Source: Komagataeibacter intermedius TF2
GTDB taxonomy: Bacteria; Pseudomonadota; Alphaproteobacteria; Acetobacterales; Acetobacteraceae
DNA length: 64,000 bases
Assembly: GCF_000964425.1 (NCBI RefSeq)
Contig: NZ_BANF01000007.1
Coordinates: forward strand, 1-64,000
Direction of reading: 5' to 3'
Shown: in pieces, positions 1 to 9,413 of the stretch
Layout: each line of letters starts with the position of its first letter
How positions within the stretch are numbered: position 1 is the first letter of the stretch
Made by a program: the position numbers and the translations under genes
Notes under the pieces: generated by a model
What the model saw: only the letters and a program-made list of their open reading frames with translations
What the model was told of the DNA's origin: nothing
The model's database searches: none

Positions 1-108
1 CACAACACCCAGGCCGCCCAGTACCATGAGGCCGGGCTGGATGCGCCCGCCATTGTCGCCACCGCGCTGTCCGCCCTGGGCGTGCCGCAGTCGCGCCAGA
101 TGGCCTGA
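1..108 (+). CDS. dxs: 1-deoxy-D-xylulose-5-phosphate synthase, C-terminal end (partial)
   Basis: This is an open frame that enters from the left edge and ends at TGA 106-108, giving 35 residues. The tail contains AQYHEAGLDAPAIVATALSALG, which resembles the C-terminus of DXS, the thiamine-diphosphate enzyme that makes DXP from pyruvate and glyceraldehyde 3-phosphate in the MEP isoprenoid pathway. The following gene is tlyA, and dxs-tlyA is a common alphaproteobacterial order. The family call rests on this short tail and the neighbour, so it is moderate. Confidence 0.6.
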   Translation, partial: HNTQAAQYHEAGLDAPAIVATALSALGVPQSRQMA

Positions 109-133
109 CCACGCCGGAAAGCAGGCACCACGC

Positions 134-877
134 ATGGCAAAACGTCGCGTTGACCAGATGCTGGTGGATCGGGGGCTGGTGGAAACCCGCACCCGGGCGC
201 AGGCGCTGATCATGGCCGGTCTGGTCCACACGCCCGACCGGCGCATTGCCAAGGCCGGGGAGCAGATCCCCGAGGAGACGCCCCTGACGCTGAAGGGGCA
301 GCACCATCCATGGGTCTCGCGCGGCGGGATCAAGCTGGCGCATGGGCTGGAACATTTCGGCCTGTCGCCCGCGGGCCTGACCTGCCTTGATGTCGGCGCG
401 TCAACCGGCGGCTTTACCGATGTGCTGCTGCATGAAGGGGCGGCGAAGGTTTACGCCGTCGATGTCGGGCATGGGCAGCTGGCATGGAAACTGCGCAGCA
501 ATACCGAACAGGTTGTCGTGCTGGAAAAGTGCAATGCCCGCGCGCTGGACACCACCATCATTCCCGACCCCATACAGGCGCTGGTCTGTGACGCCAGCTT
601 CATTGGCCTGCGCACTGTCCTGCCCGCGGGGCTGGAACTGTGCGTACCGGGTGCGTGGGCCATTGCGCTGATCAAGCCGCAGTTCGAGGCCGGACGCGAT
701 GCGGTCGGCGCAAAGGGCGTCGTGCGTGACCCGACGGTACATGACGCCGTATGCGCCATGATCCATGAATGGTGGTCCGGCCTGCCGGGCTGGAGCGTGC
801 TGGGTATTGACCCCAGTCCCATTACCGGGCCGGAAGGCAACCGGGAATTCCTGATCGCGGCGCGTAAGGACGGCTGA
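134..877 (+). CDS. tlyA: TlyA family rRNA (cytidine-2'-O)-methyltransferase
   Basis: The product has 247 residues, usual for TlyA. An S4 RNA-binding domain occupies about residues 1-60 (MAKRRVDQMLVDRGLVETR), followed by the family's WVSRGGIKL motif at 60-68 and a Rossmann methyltransferase with the SAM loop LDVGASTGGFTD at 85-96. KPQFE at about 181-185 is also typical. TlyA 2'-O-methylates cytidines in 16S and/or 23S rRNA. The frame stays open further upstream, but the ATG at 134 begins exactly where family members start, and earlier starts would overlap dxs. It lies 25 bases after dxs. Whether it is also a haemolysin, as the old name suggests, cannot be read from the sequence. Confidence 0.93.
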   Translation: MAKRRVDQMLVDRGLVETRTRAQALIMAGLVHTPDRRIAKAGEQIPEETPLTLKGQHHPWVSRGGIKLAHGLEHFGLSPAGLTCLDVGASTGGFTDVLLHEGAAKVYAVDVGHGQLAWKLRSNTEQVVVLEKCNARALDTTIIPDPIQALVCDASFIGLRTVLPAGLELCVPGAWAIALIKPQFEAGRDAVGAKGVVRDPTVHDAVCAMIHEWWSGLPGWSVLGIDPSPITGPEGNREFLIAARKDG

Positions 878-982
878 TCGAAAGTCGCCCATCCGCCCCC
901 TGCCGTGATAGACAGGGGATGGCAAATGGGGATATTCCTCCCCTCCCCCATAAATGACACGACGAACATAGGCAGCACCGGT

Positions 983-2236
983 ATGTCCGCAGCCCCTGCA
1001 ACTTCACCTTCCCGGTCACGCGACGGGACGGCGGCCTCGCTTCTGAATGATGAGGAACGCACGCGTATCCGTGCGAAATCCGCCCAGTTCGCCCCGCCGC
1101 CTGCCGCCCTGCCCGATGGCAGGCGCGACCTTGTTGGCCTGTCGCGTGAGGAACTGACGGACATCTTGGTCGAGATTGGTGAAAAGCCATTCCGCACCAA
1201 GCAGCTGTGGCACTGGATCTACCATCAGGGCGCGACCGATTTCTCACGCATGAGTTCCATCGCCCGTCCGTTGCAGGAAAAGCTGGCCGAACGCTTCGTC
1301 ATCGGCCGCCCCGGCGTGGTGACCGAACAGACATCGCAGGATTCCACGCGCAAATTCCTGTTCCGTTTCCGCGACGGGCAGGAAGCCGAAACCGTGTACA
1401 TTCCCGACCGACAGGAAGACCGTGGGGCGGTATGCATTTCCTCGCAGGTGGGGTGCACGCTGTCATGTACCTTCTGCCATACCGGCACGCAGGCGCTGGT
1501 GCGCAACCTGGGGGCCGCCGAAATCGTGGGCCAGTTCATGGCCGCGCGCGACAGCTACGGCGAATGGCCCAGCCCGAAGGGCGAGACGCCGCGCCTGCTG
1601 TCCACCATCGTGCTGATGGGCATGGGCGAACCGCTGTACAATTACGACAACGTGGCCAAGGCCATGCGCATCATCATGGATGGCGAGGGCATCGGGCTGT
1701 CACGACGGCGCATCACGCTGTCCACATCCGGCGTGGTGCCGATGATGGACCAGTGCGGGGCGGAACTGGGCATCAACCTGGCCGTGTCACTGCACGCCGT
1801 GCGCGATGACCTGCGTGACGAGATCGTGCCGCTGAACCGCAAATATCCCATCCGGGAAGTCATTGCCGCCTGCCGCCGCTATCCCGCTGCCAGCAACGCC
1901 CGGCGCATCACGTTCGAATACATCATGCTACGCGGCATCAATGACAGCGAGGCCGATGCGCGTGAACTCGTGCGCCTGATTTCGGGCATACCGGCGAAGG
2001 TGAACCTGATCCCGTTCAACCCATGGCCGGGCAGCAGCTACCGCCCGTCCACGCGTGAACAGCTGGACCGGTTTGCGAAGATCGTGATGGACGCGGGCTT
2101 CGCCTCCCCCATCCGCATGCCGCGCGGGCGCGACATCCTGGCCGCGTGTGGCCAGCTGCGCACCGAAAGCCAGCGCCTGCGCCGTGCCGCAGGCCAGCCG
2201 GACGCCGCGCCGGGACCACAGGACGCGGGGTCGTAA
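983..2236 (+). CDS. rlmN: Dual-specificity 23S rRNA (A2503-C2) / tRNA (A37-C2) methyltransferase RlmN
   Basis: A radical-SAM methyl synthase of 417 residues. The [4Fe-4S] cysteines are C158, C162 and C165 in [13 protein letters not shown]. The two further cysteines needed for the mechanism are present at C151 (GAVCISSQ) and C389 (ILAACGQL). The C151-to-C158 spacing equals that of E. coli RlmN. The [12 protein letters not shown] motif that helps bind SAM is present. The ATG at 983 was chosen; the frame opens earlier, but the region 905-982 encodes nothing family-like. Residues 1-45 are a poorly conserved extension. It modifies A2503 of 23S rRNA and A37 of some tRNAs. argG follows after about 110 bases. 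Confidence 0.95.
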   Translation: MSAAPATSPSRSRDGTAASLLNDEERTRIRAKSAQFAPPPAALPDGRRDLVGLSREELTDILVEIGEKPFRTKQLWHWIYHQGATDFSRMSSIARPLQEKLAERFVIGRPGVVTEQTSQDSTRKFLFRFRDGQEAETVYIPDRQEDRGAVCISSQVGCTLSCTFCHTGTQALVRNLGAAEIVGQFMAARDSYGEWPSPKGETPRLLSTIVLMGMGEPLYNYDNVAKAMRIIMDGEGIGLSRRRITLSTSGVVPMMDQCGAELGINLAVSLHAVRDDLRDEIVPLNRKYPIREVIAACRRYPAASNARRITFEYIMLRGINDSEADARELVRLISGIPAKVNLIPFNPWPGSSYRPSTREQLDRFAKIVMDAGFASPIRMPRGRDILAACGQLRTESQRLRRAAGQPDAAPGPQDAGS

Positions 2237-2345
2237 AAATCCGGCCTTAACTTCTGGTCGGCCACGCCGTGGGATGCTAGGAGGACAGGCCGCCGGTTCA
2301 CCCGGCAAAGTATTGTCCAGAGTTTTTCGACAGGAGCGTTCTCCC

Positions 2346-3575
2346 ATGGCCGCCAGGGATGTCAAAAAGGTCGTTCTCGCATATTCGGGCGGTCTTGATA
2401 CTTCCGTGATTCTGCGCTGGTTGCAGACCACCTATAACTGTGAAGTCGTGACGTTCACGGCCGACCTTGGCCAGGGCGAGGAACTTGAACCCGCCCGCCG
2501 CAAGGCCGAAATGTTTGGCGTGAAGGAAATCTTTGTCGAGGACCTGCGCGAGACCTTCGTCAAGGACTTCGTCTTCCCCATGTTCCGCGCCAACGCGCTG
2601 TACGAGGGGCAGTACCTGCTGGGCACGTCCATTGCCCGTCCCCTGATCGCCCAGCGCCAGATCGAGATTGCCGAGCAGGTCGGCGCCGACGCCGTGGCCC
2701 ATGGCGCCACCGGCAAGGGCAATGACCAGGTCCGTTTCGAACTGGCCTATTACGCGCTCAAGCCCGACATCACCGTGATTGCGCCGTGGCGTGAATGGGA
2801 CCTGACATCGCGCACCCGCCTGCTGGCCTTTGCCGAGGAACACCAGATCCCCATCGCGAAGGACAAGCGCGGGGAAGCCCCGTTCTCGGTCGATGCGAAC
2901 CTGCTGCACTCCTCTTCCGAAGGCAAGCTGCTGGAAGACCCGGCAGTCGGCCCCGAGGAAATCGTGTTCCAGCGCACCATTTCCCCCGAAGCGGCCCCTG
3001 ACAGGGCCACCGAAATCACCATCGATTTCGTATCGGGCGACCCGGTGGCGATCAATGGCGTGGCCATGTCGCCCGCTACGCTGCTGACGCGGCTGAACGA
3101 ACTGGGCCGTGACAACGGCATTGGCCGGCTTGACCTGGTGGAAAACCGCTTTGTCGGCATGAAGTCACGCGGCATTTATGAAACGCCGGGCGGCACGATC
3201 CTGCTGACCGCGCACCGCAGCATCGAAAGCATCACGCTCGACCGCGAGGCCATGCACCTCAAGGACAGCCTGATGCCGCGCTATGCCGAAATCATCTATA
3301 ACGGGCTGTGGTTCTCCCCCGAACGGCACATGCTGCAGGCGCTGATCGACCGCAGCCAGCATTCCGTGACCGGTCGCGTGCGGCTGAAGCTGTACAAGGG
3401 CAACGTGATCTGCGTTGGCCGTGAAAGCCCCAACAGCCTGTACGACACCCGTGTCGTGACGTTCGAGGATGATGAAGGCGCCTACAACCAGGCCGACGCG
3501 CAGGGCTTCATCAACCTGAACGCGCTGCGCCTGCGGCTGGGGGCCAAGATTGGCCGACGTGGCGGCGCGCTGTAA
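2346..3575 (+). CDS. argG: Argininosuccinate synthase
   Basis: This cytosolic enzyme joins citrulline and aspartate, using ATP, to form argininosuccinate in arginine synthesis. The 409-residue product matches the family length. The N-terminal PP-loop for ATP is AYSGGLDTS at about 12-20. The conserved [13 protein letters not shown] stretch, which binds citrulline/aspartate, and the [11 protein letters not shown] segment are both present. The ATG at 2346 follows the SD-like CAGGAGCG a few bases upstream. The frame is open for 66 more codons, but that part is a shadow of the rlmN end. The intergenic segment 2237-2345 probably carries its promoter, though I could not fix one. Confidence 0.97.
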   Translation: MAARDVKKVVLAYSGGLDTSVILRWLQTTYNCEVVTFTADLGQGEELEPARRKAEMFGVKEIFVEDLRETFVKDFVFPMFRANALYEGQYLLGTSIARPLIAQRQIEIAEQVGADAVAHGATGKGNDQVRFELAYYALKPDITVIAPWREWDLTSRTRLLAFAEEHQIPIAKDKRGEAPFSVDANLLHSSSEGKLLEDPAVGPEEIVFQRTISPEAAPDRATEITIDFVSGDPVAINGVAMSPATLLTRLNELGRDNGIGRLDLVENRFVGMKSRGIYETPGGTILLTAHRSIESITLDREAMHLKDSLMPRYAEIIYNGLWFSPERHMLQALIDRSQHSVTGRVRLKLYKGNVICVGRESPNSLYDTRVVTFEDDEGAYNQADAQGFINLNALRLRLGAKIGRRGGAL

Positions 3576-3623
3576 TCTTTCACCCGATCCTTCGTGTTCA
3601 TTCCAACGACCTGCCGAGGTGTC

Positions 3624-4121
3624 ATGAAACGATTTTCCCGTGTCATTCCCCTTCTTCTTGCAACTGCCGTGGCGTTGCCGCTGGCGGCATGCGGGGGCAG
3701 CAAGAAGGATGACCAGCCGGAACTGACCCCGGCAGAGTTCATGGACAACGTGCGCAAGCAGCCCGGGGTCAAGACCCTGCCGGACGGACTGGCTTACAAG
3801 GTCCTGAAATCCGGGCCGAAGGACGGCGCGCAGCCCACCATCAATGACAGCGTGATGGTCATTTACGAAGGCCGCCTGCCTGATGGCGGCATTTTCGACA
3901 GTTCCGAGCAGCACGGGCATGGCGCATATATGCAGATGCCGCTGGAAATGGTGATCAAGGGCTGGCAGGAAGCCGTGCCGCTTATGCATGTAGGCGATAC
4001 ATGGATGCTGTATGTGCCGCCCGAACTGGGTTACGGACATAAGTCCATGGGCATTATCCAGCCCGACAGCCCGCTGATCTTCAAGATACAGCTTCTGGGC
4101 GTCGCACCCGGCGGCCATTAA
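3624..4121 (+). CDS. FKBP-type peptidyl-prolyl cis-trans isomerase, lipoprotein
   Basis: The 165-residue product begins with a lipoprotein signal peptide (MKRFSRVIPLLLATAVALP) and a lipobox LAAC with C23 as the acylated residue. A single FKBP domain fills about residues 50-160, with VMVIYEGRLPDGGIFDSS and YVPPELGYG as recognisable family strings. It should be anchored at the inner or outer membrane facing the periplasm, and assist proline isomerisation during protein folding. GAGGT just before the ATG at 3624 supports this start over an in-frame ATG ten codons earlier. A strong terminator hairpin follows directly. Confidence 0.9.
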   Translation: MKRFSRVIPLLLATAVALPLAACGGSKKDDQPELTPAEFMDNVRKQPGVKTLPDGLAYKVLKSGPKDGAQPTINDSVMVIYEGRLPDGGIFDSSEQHGHGAYMQMPLEMVIKGWQEAVPLMHVGDTWMLYVPPELGYGHKSMGIIQPDSPLIFKIQLLGVAPGGH

Positions 4122-4132
4122 GGAATGCACAG

Positions 4133-4165
4133 GGCCATTCATCCACCGGGTGAATGGCCTTTTTT
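4133..4165 (+). terminator. Rho-independent terminator after the FKBP lipoprotein gene
   Basis: A 9-bp perfect stem (GGCCATTCA at 4133-4141 with TGAATGGCC at 4151-4159) and a 9-base loop are followed by six T residues. It begins 11 bases after the isomerase stop codon. The next gene starts only 36 bases after the T-tract. Confidence 0.88.
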
Positions 4166-4200
4166 CATGACATAACGGGACAGGAAACCGGATAACCGAC

Positions 4201-4689
4201 ATGGGTACTGGGACCGGGCGCATGGCGTCCGTACTGCGCGGGGCCTGCATGGTGGGCACGATGGCGCTGCTGGCGGCCTGCACGCGCCACGGCCACGAAG
4301 GCTATGCACGATACCGCACCAATTGCGGCATATGCCACCATGGCGGGGAAGGCATGAAGGGGGAAATCCCGCCTGTATCGGGCCGCGTGGACAAGATCGC
4401 CTCCACCCCCGAGGGCAGGCAGTACCTCATGCATGTACTGCTGAACGGGCTGAATGGTCCGCTGCAGATTGACGGCGTGCGCTACAATTTCTCCATGCCG
4501 CCATTCCGCGCCCATCTGTCGGATGAGGAAATCGCCTCCATCCTGACCTATCTGGCCACGCGTGGCGACACCCGCCCCGCCCCGGTGTTCAGGGCCGCGG
4601 ATGTCGCCGCGGAACGCGCCCACCCGATGACCACCACCATGGTGGCGGAAGAACGTCGCCGCCTTGACGCCATCCACCCCCTGCCCTGA
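4201..4689 (+). CDS. c-type cytochrome lipoprotein
   Basis: The 162-residue product has a lipoprotein signal (lipobox LLAAC, C27) and a single haem-c site, CGICH at 42-46. The likely axial methionine is M99 in NFSMPPF. This is the layout of a small class I cytochrome c domain attached to the membrane by lipid. SDEEIASILTYLATR at about 106-120 is the usual C-terminal helix. It could accept electrons from a periplasmic dehydrogenase, as acetic acid bacteria have many, but no partner gene is nearby. It starts 36 bases after a terminator, so it needs its own promoter or read-through. Confidence 0.87.
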   Translation: MGTGTGRMASVLRGACMVGTMALLAACTRHGHEGYARYRTNCGICHHGGEGMKGEIPPVSGRVDKIASTPEGRQYLMHVLLNGLNGPLQIDGVRYNFSMPPFRAHLSDEEIASILTYLATRGDTRPAPVFRAADVAAERAHPMTTTMVAEERRRLDAIHPLP

Positions 4690-4737
4690 CAACCTGGCAT
4701 CTTGACCACCACGGGCAAAAAAACGGAAAACGCTTTC

Positions 4738-5733
4738 ATGCAACGCCTATTTTCCGGCATTCAGCCGACCGGTATCCCGCAGCTTGGCAATTACCTTGGT
4801 GCAATACGCAACTGGGTTGCGCTGCAGCGTGATCATGAATGTATCTTCTGCCTGGTGGACATGCACGCCATCACCACGTGGCAGGACCCTGCGGTGCTGC
4901 GCCAGCAGACACTGGCGCAGACGGCGGTCCTGCTGGCGTCGGGCATAGATGTGCAGCGGCATATCCTGTTCAACCAGTCCGCGGTCAGCGCGCATGCGCG
5001 GCTGGGGTGGATTTTCAACTGTGTCGCCCGCATCGGCTGGCTCAACCGCATGACGCAGTTCAAGGACAAGGCTGGCAAGGACCGCGAGAAACATTCCGCG
5101 GGCCTGTATGTCTATCCCGACCTCATGGCCGCCGACATCATGGCGTACAAGGCTACGGTCGTGCCGGTGGGCGATGACCAGAAGCAGCACCTTGAACTGA
5201 CCAACGACATTGTCCAGAAATTCAACCATGACTACGGGACGGAATTCTTTCCGCAGGTCGAAGCCCTGATCCCGCCGCAGGGCGCGCGCGTCATGAGCCT
5301 GCGTGACGGCACCAAGAAAATGTCAAAGTCCGATCCCTCCGCACAGAGCCGGATCGAGATGACGGACGATGCCGACGCCATCGCCAACAAGATCAAACGC
5401 GCCAAGACCGATTCCGAACCGCTGCCATCTGAGGAATCCGGCCTTGAAAACCGGCCCGAGGCCCGCAATCTGGTAACCATCTACGCCACGCTGTCCGGCA
5501 CGACGGTCGCCGGGGTGCTGGCGCAGTTCGGTGGTCAGGGTTTCGGGCCGTTCAAGGCGGCGCTGACCGACGTGGTGGTGGGGGCGATCGCCCCGATTGC
5601 CGAAGAAACCGGACGCCTGCTGAAAGAACCCGGTTTCCTGTGCGACACGCTGCGCGATGGCGCGAACCGGGCCCGCGCCATTGCCGAACCCATTGTATCG
5701 GAAGCGGAATCCCTGATCGGCTTCCTGAAGTAA
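4738..5733 (+). CDS. trpS: Tryptophanyl-tRNA synthetase
   Basis: A class I aminoacyl-tRNA synthetase of 331 residues that charges tRNA-Trp. The N-terminus reads FSGIQPTG..QLGNYLGAI, the variant HIGH region of TrpS, and the KMSKS loop is at residues 194-198. The start at 4738 matches the conserved N-terminus (MQRLFSGIQPTG); the frame extends 12 codons upstream without similarity. It follows the cytochrome gene by 48 bases and precedes the yjbQ-like gene by 17 bases. Confidence 0.96.
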   Translation: MQRLFSGIQPTGIPQLGNYLGAIRNWVALQRDHECIFCLVDMHAITTWQDPAVLRQQTLAQTAVLLASGIDVQRHILFNQSAVSAHARLGWIFNCVARIGWLNRMTQFKDKAGKDREKHSAGLYVYPDLMAADIMAYKATVVPVGDDQKQHLELTNDIVQKFNHDYGTEFFPQVEALIPPQGARVMSLRDGTKKMSKSDPSAQSRIEMTDDADAIANKIKRAKTDSEPLPSEESGLENRPEARNLVTIYATLSGTTVAGVLAQFGGQGFGPFKAALTDVVVGAIAPIAEETGRLLKEPGFLCDTLRDGANRARAIAEPIVSEAESLIGFLK

Positions 5734-5750
5734 ACACGAAAGGCAGCACC

Positions 5751-6170
5751 ATGCGCCAGGATCTGCACAGCCTTGTGGTCACGACCCGTGGCAAGGGACT
5801 GGTCCCGATCGACCGGCCGGTTCTGGACTGGGTAAGGCAAAGCGGGATCGAGACCGGCCTGCTGACGCTATGGTGCCGCCATACCTCCGCATCGCTGACG
5901 GTGCAGGAAAACGCCGACCCGACGGTGCGCGAGGATATCGAGCGGTATTTCGAAACCCTCGTGCCTGAACAGCCGGGGCGTTACATTCATGAAGATGAAG
6001 GGCCGGACGACATGCCCGCCCACCTGCGCGCCATGCTGACCAATACCCAGCTTTCCATTCCGGTGGCGGATGGGCGGCCGGTCCTGGGCACATGGCAGGG
6101 TCTGTACCTGTTCGAGCACCGTGCGCGCCCCCACCGGCGGGAAATCGTGCTGCACCTGATCGGTGACTGA
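5751..6170 (+). CDS. YjbQ/UPF0047 family protein
   Basis: The 139-residue product is a secondary thiamine-phosphate synthase enzyme-like protein of the YjbQ family. Recognisable strings are CRHTSASLTVQENADP and YIHEDEGPDDMPAHL, which carry the histidine and acidic residues of the family's metal/phosphate pocket, and GTWQGLYLFEHR near the C-terminus. E. coli YjbQ has weak thiamine phosphate synthase activity, but the physiological role is unsettled. It lies 17 bases after trpS, probably co-transcribed, and converges on fghA with only 20 bases between. Confidence 0.9.
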   Translation: MRQDLHSLVVTTRGKGLVPIDRPVLDWVRQSGIETGLLTLWCRHTSASLTVQENADPTVREDIERYFETLVPEQPGRYIHEDEGPDDMPAHLRAMLTNTQLSIPVADGRPVLGTWQGLYLFEHRARPHRREIVLHLIGD

Positions 6171-6190
6171 TCCCCGCCCGCCCGACGTGC

Positions 6191-7045
6191 TCAGAGCGCG
6201 TTCAGGATGGTGGCGTGGTGGTCAAGATGATCGGCGATGAATGACTGGATGAACCAGTAGGAATGGTCGTAGCGCGGATGCAGGCGCAGGCGCAGGTCCT
6301 GCCCCGCCGCGCCAGCCGCCGCCGCCAGCAGTTCGGGCCTGAGCTGGTCATGCAGGAATTTGTCGCTTTCCCCCTGATCCACCAGAATTTCCGTGGGATG
6401 GGTATGCCCCGCTTCCAGCAGCAGGATCGCGTCATGCCGTGCCCATGTGGCGCGGTCGGGCCCCAGATAGGCGGTAAAGGCCTTCTCCCCCCACGGTACG
6501 ACAGCGGGATGGCAGATCGGGGCAAGGGCCGAAACCGATTTCCATGCCTGTGGCGCGCGCAGGGCATGGACCAGCGCGCCATGCCCGCCCATGGAATGCC
6601 CCATGATACCCCGCCGCGCGCCATCAATGGCGAATTCAGCCTGCGTCAGTTCAGGCAGTTCGTGGCTGACATAGGTGCCCATGCGGTAATGCCTGCGCCA
6701 CGCGGGCGTCGTGGCGTCAAGGTAGAAGCCTGCACCCGTGCCAAGGTCATAGGCGTCGTCTTCCCCTGCAACGCCCGCGCCACGCGGCGAGGTATCGGGT
6801 GCAACCAGCGCGATGCCATGACGGGCCGCGAACTGCACGGCATTGGACTTGATCAGGAATGTCTCCTGCGTGCAGGTCAGCCCCGCCAGCAGGTGGATGA
6901 CGGGCACGCGTTCCCCCGCCAGCGCGCGTTCGGGCAGGAACACGCCAAAACGCGCCTCCAGCCCGAGACTTTCGGAGGGGTGGCTGTAAAAGCCCACCCG
7001 TCCGCCACAGCTTGCATGTTCCTCAAGCGTCGTGATCCGGCTCAT
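6191..7045 (-). CDS. fghA: S-formylglutathione hydrolase
   Basis: An esterase-D type alpha/beta hydrolase of 284 residues that converts S-formylglutathione to formate and glutathione, the second step of glutathione-dependent formaldehyde oxidation. The nucleophile is S151 in GHSMGGHGAL. The acid and base are probably the aspartate of VDQGESDKFL and the histidine of HPRYDHSYWF. AGLTCTQETF at about 54-63 is the family's oxyanion region. It begins 3 bases after adhC ends, so the two form an operon. No FrmR-type repressor is adjacent. Confidence 0.94.
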   Translation of the reverse strand: MSRITTLEEHASCGGRVGFYSHPSESLGLEARFGVFLPERALAGERVPVIHLLAGLTCTQETFLIKSNAVQFAARHGIALVAPDTSPRGAGVAGEDDAYDLGTGAGFYLDATTPAWRRHYRMGTYVSHELPELTQAEFAIDGARRGIMGHSMGGHGALVHALRAPQAWKSVSALAPICHPAVVPWGEKAFTAYLGPDRATWARHDAILLLEAGHTHPTEILVDQGESDKFLHDQLRPELLAAAAGAAGQDLRLRLHPRYDHSYWFIQSFIADHLDHHATILNAL

Positions 7046-7048
7046 GGA

Positions 7049-8164
7049 TCAGAACTCGACAACCGTGCGGATGCTCTCGCCCTTCGCCATCATGTCAAAG
7101 CCTTCGTTGATACGCTCCAGCGGCAGCCTGTGGGTAATCAGGCTGTCGATATCGATGCGGTTTTCCATGAACCAGTCCACGATGCGCGGCACGTCCGTGC
7201 GGCCACGCGCGCCGCCAAAGGCCGAACCGATCCACCGCCGCCCCGTCACAAGCTGGAACGGCCGCGTGCTGATTTCCTGTCCTGCGCCCGCGACCCCGAT
7301 GATGGTTGATACCCCCCATCCGCGATGCGCGCATTCCAGCGCCTGCCGCATGAGCGTCGGGTTGCCGACACATTCAAAGGAATAGTCCACGCCGCCACCG
7401 GTCAGTTCAACGATATGGCCAACCAGGTCGCCGTTGGGCCCGAGATCCTTCGGGTTGATGAAGTCGGTCATGCCGAATTTACGGCCGATGGCTTCACGCT
7501 CGGGGTTGATGTCGACGCCGATGATCCGCTCGGCCCCGACCATTTTCGCGCCCTGAATGACGTTCAGCCCGATCCCGCCCAGACCAAACACGGCAACCGT
7601 GCTGCCTGTCTCGACCCTGGCGGTGAACAGCACCGCCCCGATGCCGGTGGTGACGCCGCAGCCGATGTAGAACACCTTGTCAAACGGAGCGTCGGGCCGG
7701 ATCTTGGCCAGCGCGATTTCCGGCAGCACCGTGTAGTTGGCGAAGGTGGAACAGCCCATGTAATGATGGATTGGCTGCCCCCTGAACGAAAAGCGCGACG
7801 TGCCATCGGGCATCAGCCCCTTGCCCTGCGTGGACCGGATGGCCGTGCACAGGTTGGTCTTGCGCGACAGGCAGGACTTACATTCCCGGCATTCGGGGGT
7901 GTAAAGCGGGATGACATGGTCGCCGGGCTTCAGATGCTTCACACCTGCGCCGACTTCCACCACCACACCGGCCCCTTCATGACCCAGAATGGCGGGAAAC
8001 AGACCTTCCGGATCAGCACCGGACAGGGTGAACTTGTCCGTATGGCACAGGCCGGTGGCCTTGATCTCGACCAGTACCTCACCCGCGCGTGGACCTTCAA
8101 GCTGCACGGTCTCGATTTCAAGTGGTTTGCCTGCCTCGAAGGCAACAGCTGCCCTTACGTCCAT
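7049..8164 (-). CDS. adhC: S-(hydroxymethyl)glutathione dehydrogenase / class III alcohol dehydrogenase
   Basis: A zinc-dependent, NAD(H)-linked dehydrogenase of 371 residues. It oxidises the spontaneous formaldehyde-glutathione adduct to S-formylglutathione, and class III enzymes also act as S-nitrosoglutathione reductases. Catalytic zinc ligands are C40 and H62 (GHEGAG), and the structural zinc site is C92-C95-C98-C106. The nucleotide loop is FGLGGIG. SD-like AAGGAAAG precedes the start. A GC-rich palindrome lies just upstream in the 5' leader (8193-8204). The downstream fghA completes the two-step pathway. Confidence 0.95.
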   Translation of the reverse strand: MDVRAAVAFEAGKPLEIETVQLEGPRAGEVLVEIKATGLCHTDKFTLSGADPEGLFPAILGHEGAGVVVEVGAGVKHLKPGDHVIPLYTPECRECKSCLSRKTNLCTAIRSTQGKGLMPDGTSRFSFRGQPIHHYMGCSTFANYTVLPEIALAKIRPDAPFDKVFYIGCGVTTGIGAVLFTARVETGSTVAVFGLGGIGLNVIQGAKMVGAERIIGVDINPEREAIGRKFGMTDFINPKDLGPNGDLVGHIVELTGGGVDYSFECVGNPTLMRQALECAHRGWGVSTIIGVAGAGQEISTRPFQLVTGRRWIGSAFGGARGRTDVPRIVDWFMENRIDIDSLITHRLPLERINEGFDMMAKGESIRTVVEF

Positions 8165-8404
8165 GAACCCGGTCTTTCCTTCAATACGTGGGCCCCGCGC
8201 GGGGGCTTTTGTCCGTAACGATTAAGGGCATCATCGCCGCCTGCGTCAATGTCATGTGGCCGTGCGGGTACTGACGATATTTTCAGTGACAAAACATGCC
8301 ACCCGCCCACTCCCGGTGCCGCAACGCCGGCGTGATGTGATAAGCGGCACAAGGGGGCCGGTGCGCGGCCCCGTATCTTACACTAGATGAACCGGGAACC
8401 TTGC

Positions 8405-9280
8405 ATGGTCATTGATCGCAGAATTGGTTTGTGGATCCTGCTGCGCGAAAGCGTGCTGTCACTGGTTTTCCTGTGCGCGTGGGACATTGTCGTCGTGGTG
8501 ATGTTCCAGATCTTCCATCAGGAATGGATGGAACAGCCCACCCTGCCCATATCGCTGATCGGCTCGGCGCTGGTGCTGTTCATGAGCTTTCGCAACAACA
8601 CCGCCTACAACCGCTGGTGGGAAGGACGGACGCTGTGGGGGGCGGTCACCAACAACAGCCGCTCCTTCGCGCGCCAGGCGGGCACGATCCTGCGCGGGTG
8701 CCCGGACCTTGCCCGCGCCATGGCGGCCTATCCCTATGCCCTGCGGGGCGCGCTGGGGCGGCTGGACGCAACCGATGACATCATGCGCCTGCTGCCCGAT
8801 TCCATGAAGGCGGGGATCAGGGACAAGGCCAACATCCCCGCCGCCATCCTGTTTGAAATCGGGCTGCGGGTGGACGCGGAATCGCGCAGGCTGGGCATTG
8901 ATGGCGCGCTGCAGGGGCAGATCGACCGCATCCTGTCGGACATGAGCAACGCGCAGGGCGGGCTGGAACGCATCCGCAACACGCCGCTGGCCATACAGTT
9001 TTCCGTCCTGCCGAAGGTGGTGGCGGTGGTCTTCTGCATCATCCTGCCACTGTCCATGGTGCAGACGCTGGGATGGATCACGCCATTGGGGTCATCGCTG
9101 GTGGGGCTATTGTTCGTGGCGCTGGACAAGATCGGCAACGACCTGCAGGACCCCTTCAGCGCGACACCGCATGGCATGCCGATGCTGGCCATTTCCCGCA
9201 CGATCGAAATCGACCTGCTGCAGTCCTGCGGCCTGCCCGCCCCGCCGCCGCTGACACCCGTGGGTGGCATACAGGCATGA
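8405..9280 (+). CDS. Bestrophin-family (YneE/UPF0187) putative anion channel
   Basis: The 291-residue product has hydrophobic segments near residues 10-35, 45-60 and 200-245. The family sequence RNNTAYNRWWEGR follows the second segment, and an NDLQDPFS element (the acidic/proline 'DPF' region) lies near the C-terminal third. Bacterial bestrophin homologues form pentameric channels, and some conduct cations rather than chloride, so the ion is not predictable here. I chose the ATG at 8405 because CGGGAA lies 8 bases upstream; an in-frame ATG at 8387 has no visible ribosome site. It stands alone, between divergent adhC and carD. Confidence 0.85.
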   Translation: MVIDRRIGLWILLRESVLSLVFLCAWDIVVVVMFQIFHQEWMEQPTLPISLIGSALVLFMSFRNNTAYNRWWEGRTLWGAVTNNSRSFARQAGTILRGCPDLARAMAAYPYALRGALGRLDATDDIMRLLPDSMKAGIRDKANIPAAILFEIGLRVDAESRRLGIDGALQGQIDRILSDMSNAQGGLERIRNTPLAIQFSVLPKVVAVVFCIILPLSMVQTLGWITPLGSSLVGLLFVALDKIGNDLQDPFSATPHGMPMLAISRTIEIDLLQSCGLPAPPPLTPVGGIQA

Positions 9281-9413
9281 TGCGTCGCGCCTGACGGGTC
9301 GGCCAGCCCGTACCCCACAGGCATGGCGGACGCCGCGCCGCCATCGGGATGCAATATTTCCCGGACCGGAACCGTTATGAAGGAAGCAAGACAGAAGGGC
9401 GGATTTATGCTAT

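Noticed and set aside
451-1247. Long minus-strand open frames opposite tlyA and rlmN
   Set aside because: GC-rich DNA gives open shadow frames; these overlap well-supported genes and resemble no protein family.
2148-2345. Extended N-terminus of ArgG
   Set aside because: The open frame upstream of 2346 encodes low-complexity sequence overlapping the end of rlmN, and the conserved ArgG start is at 2346.
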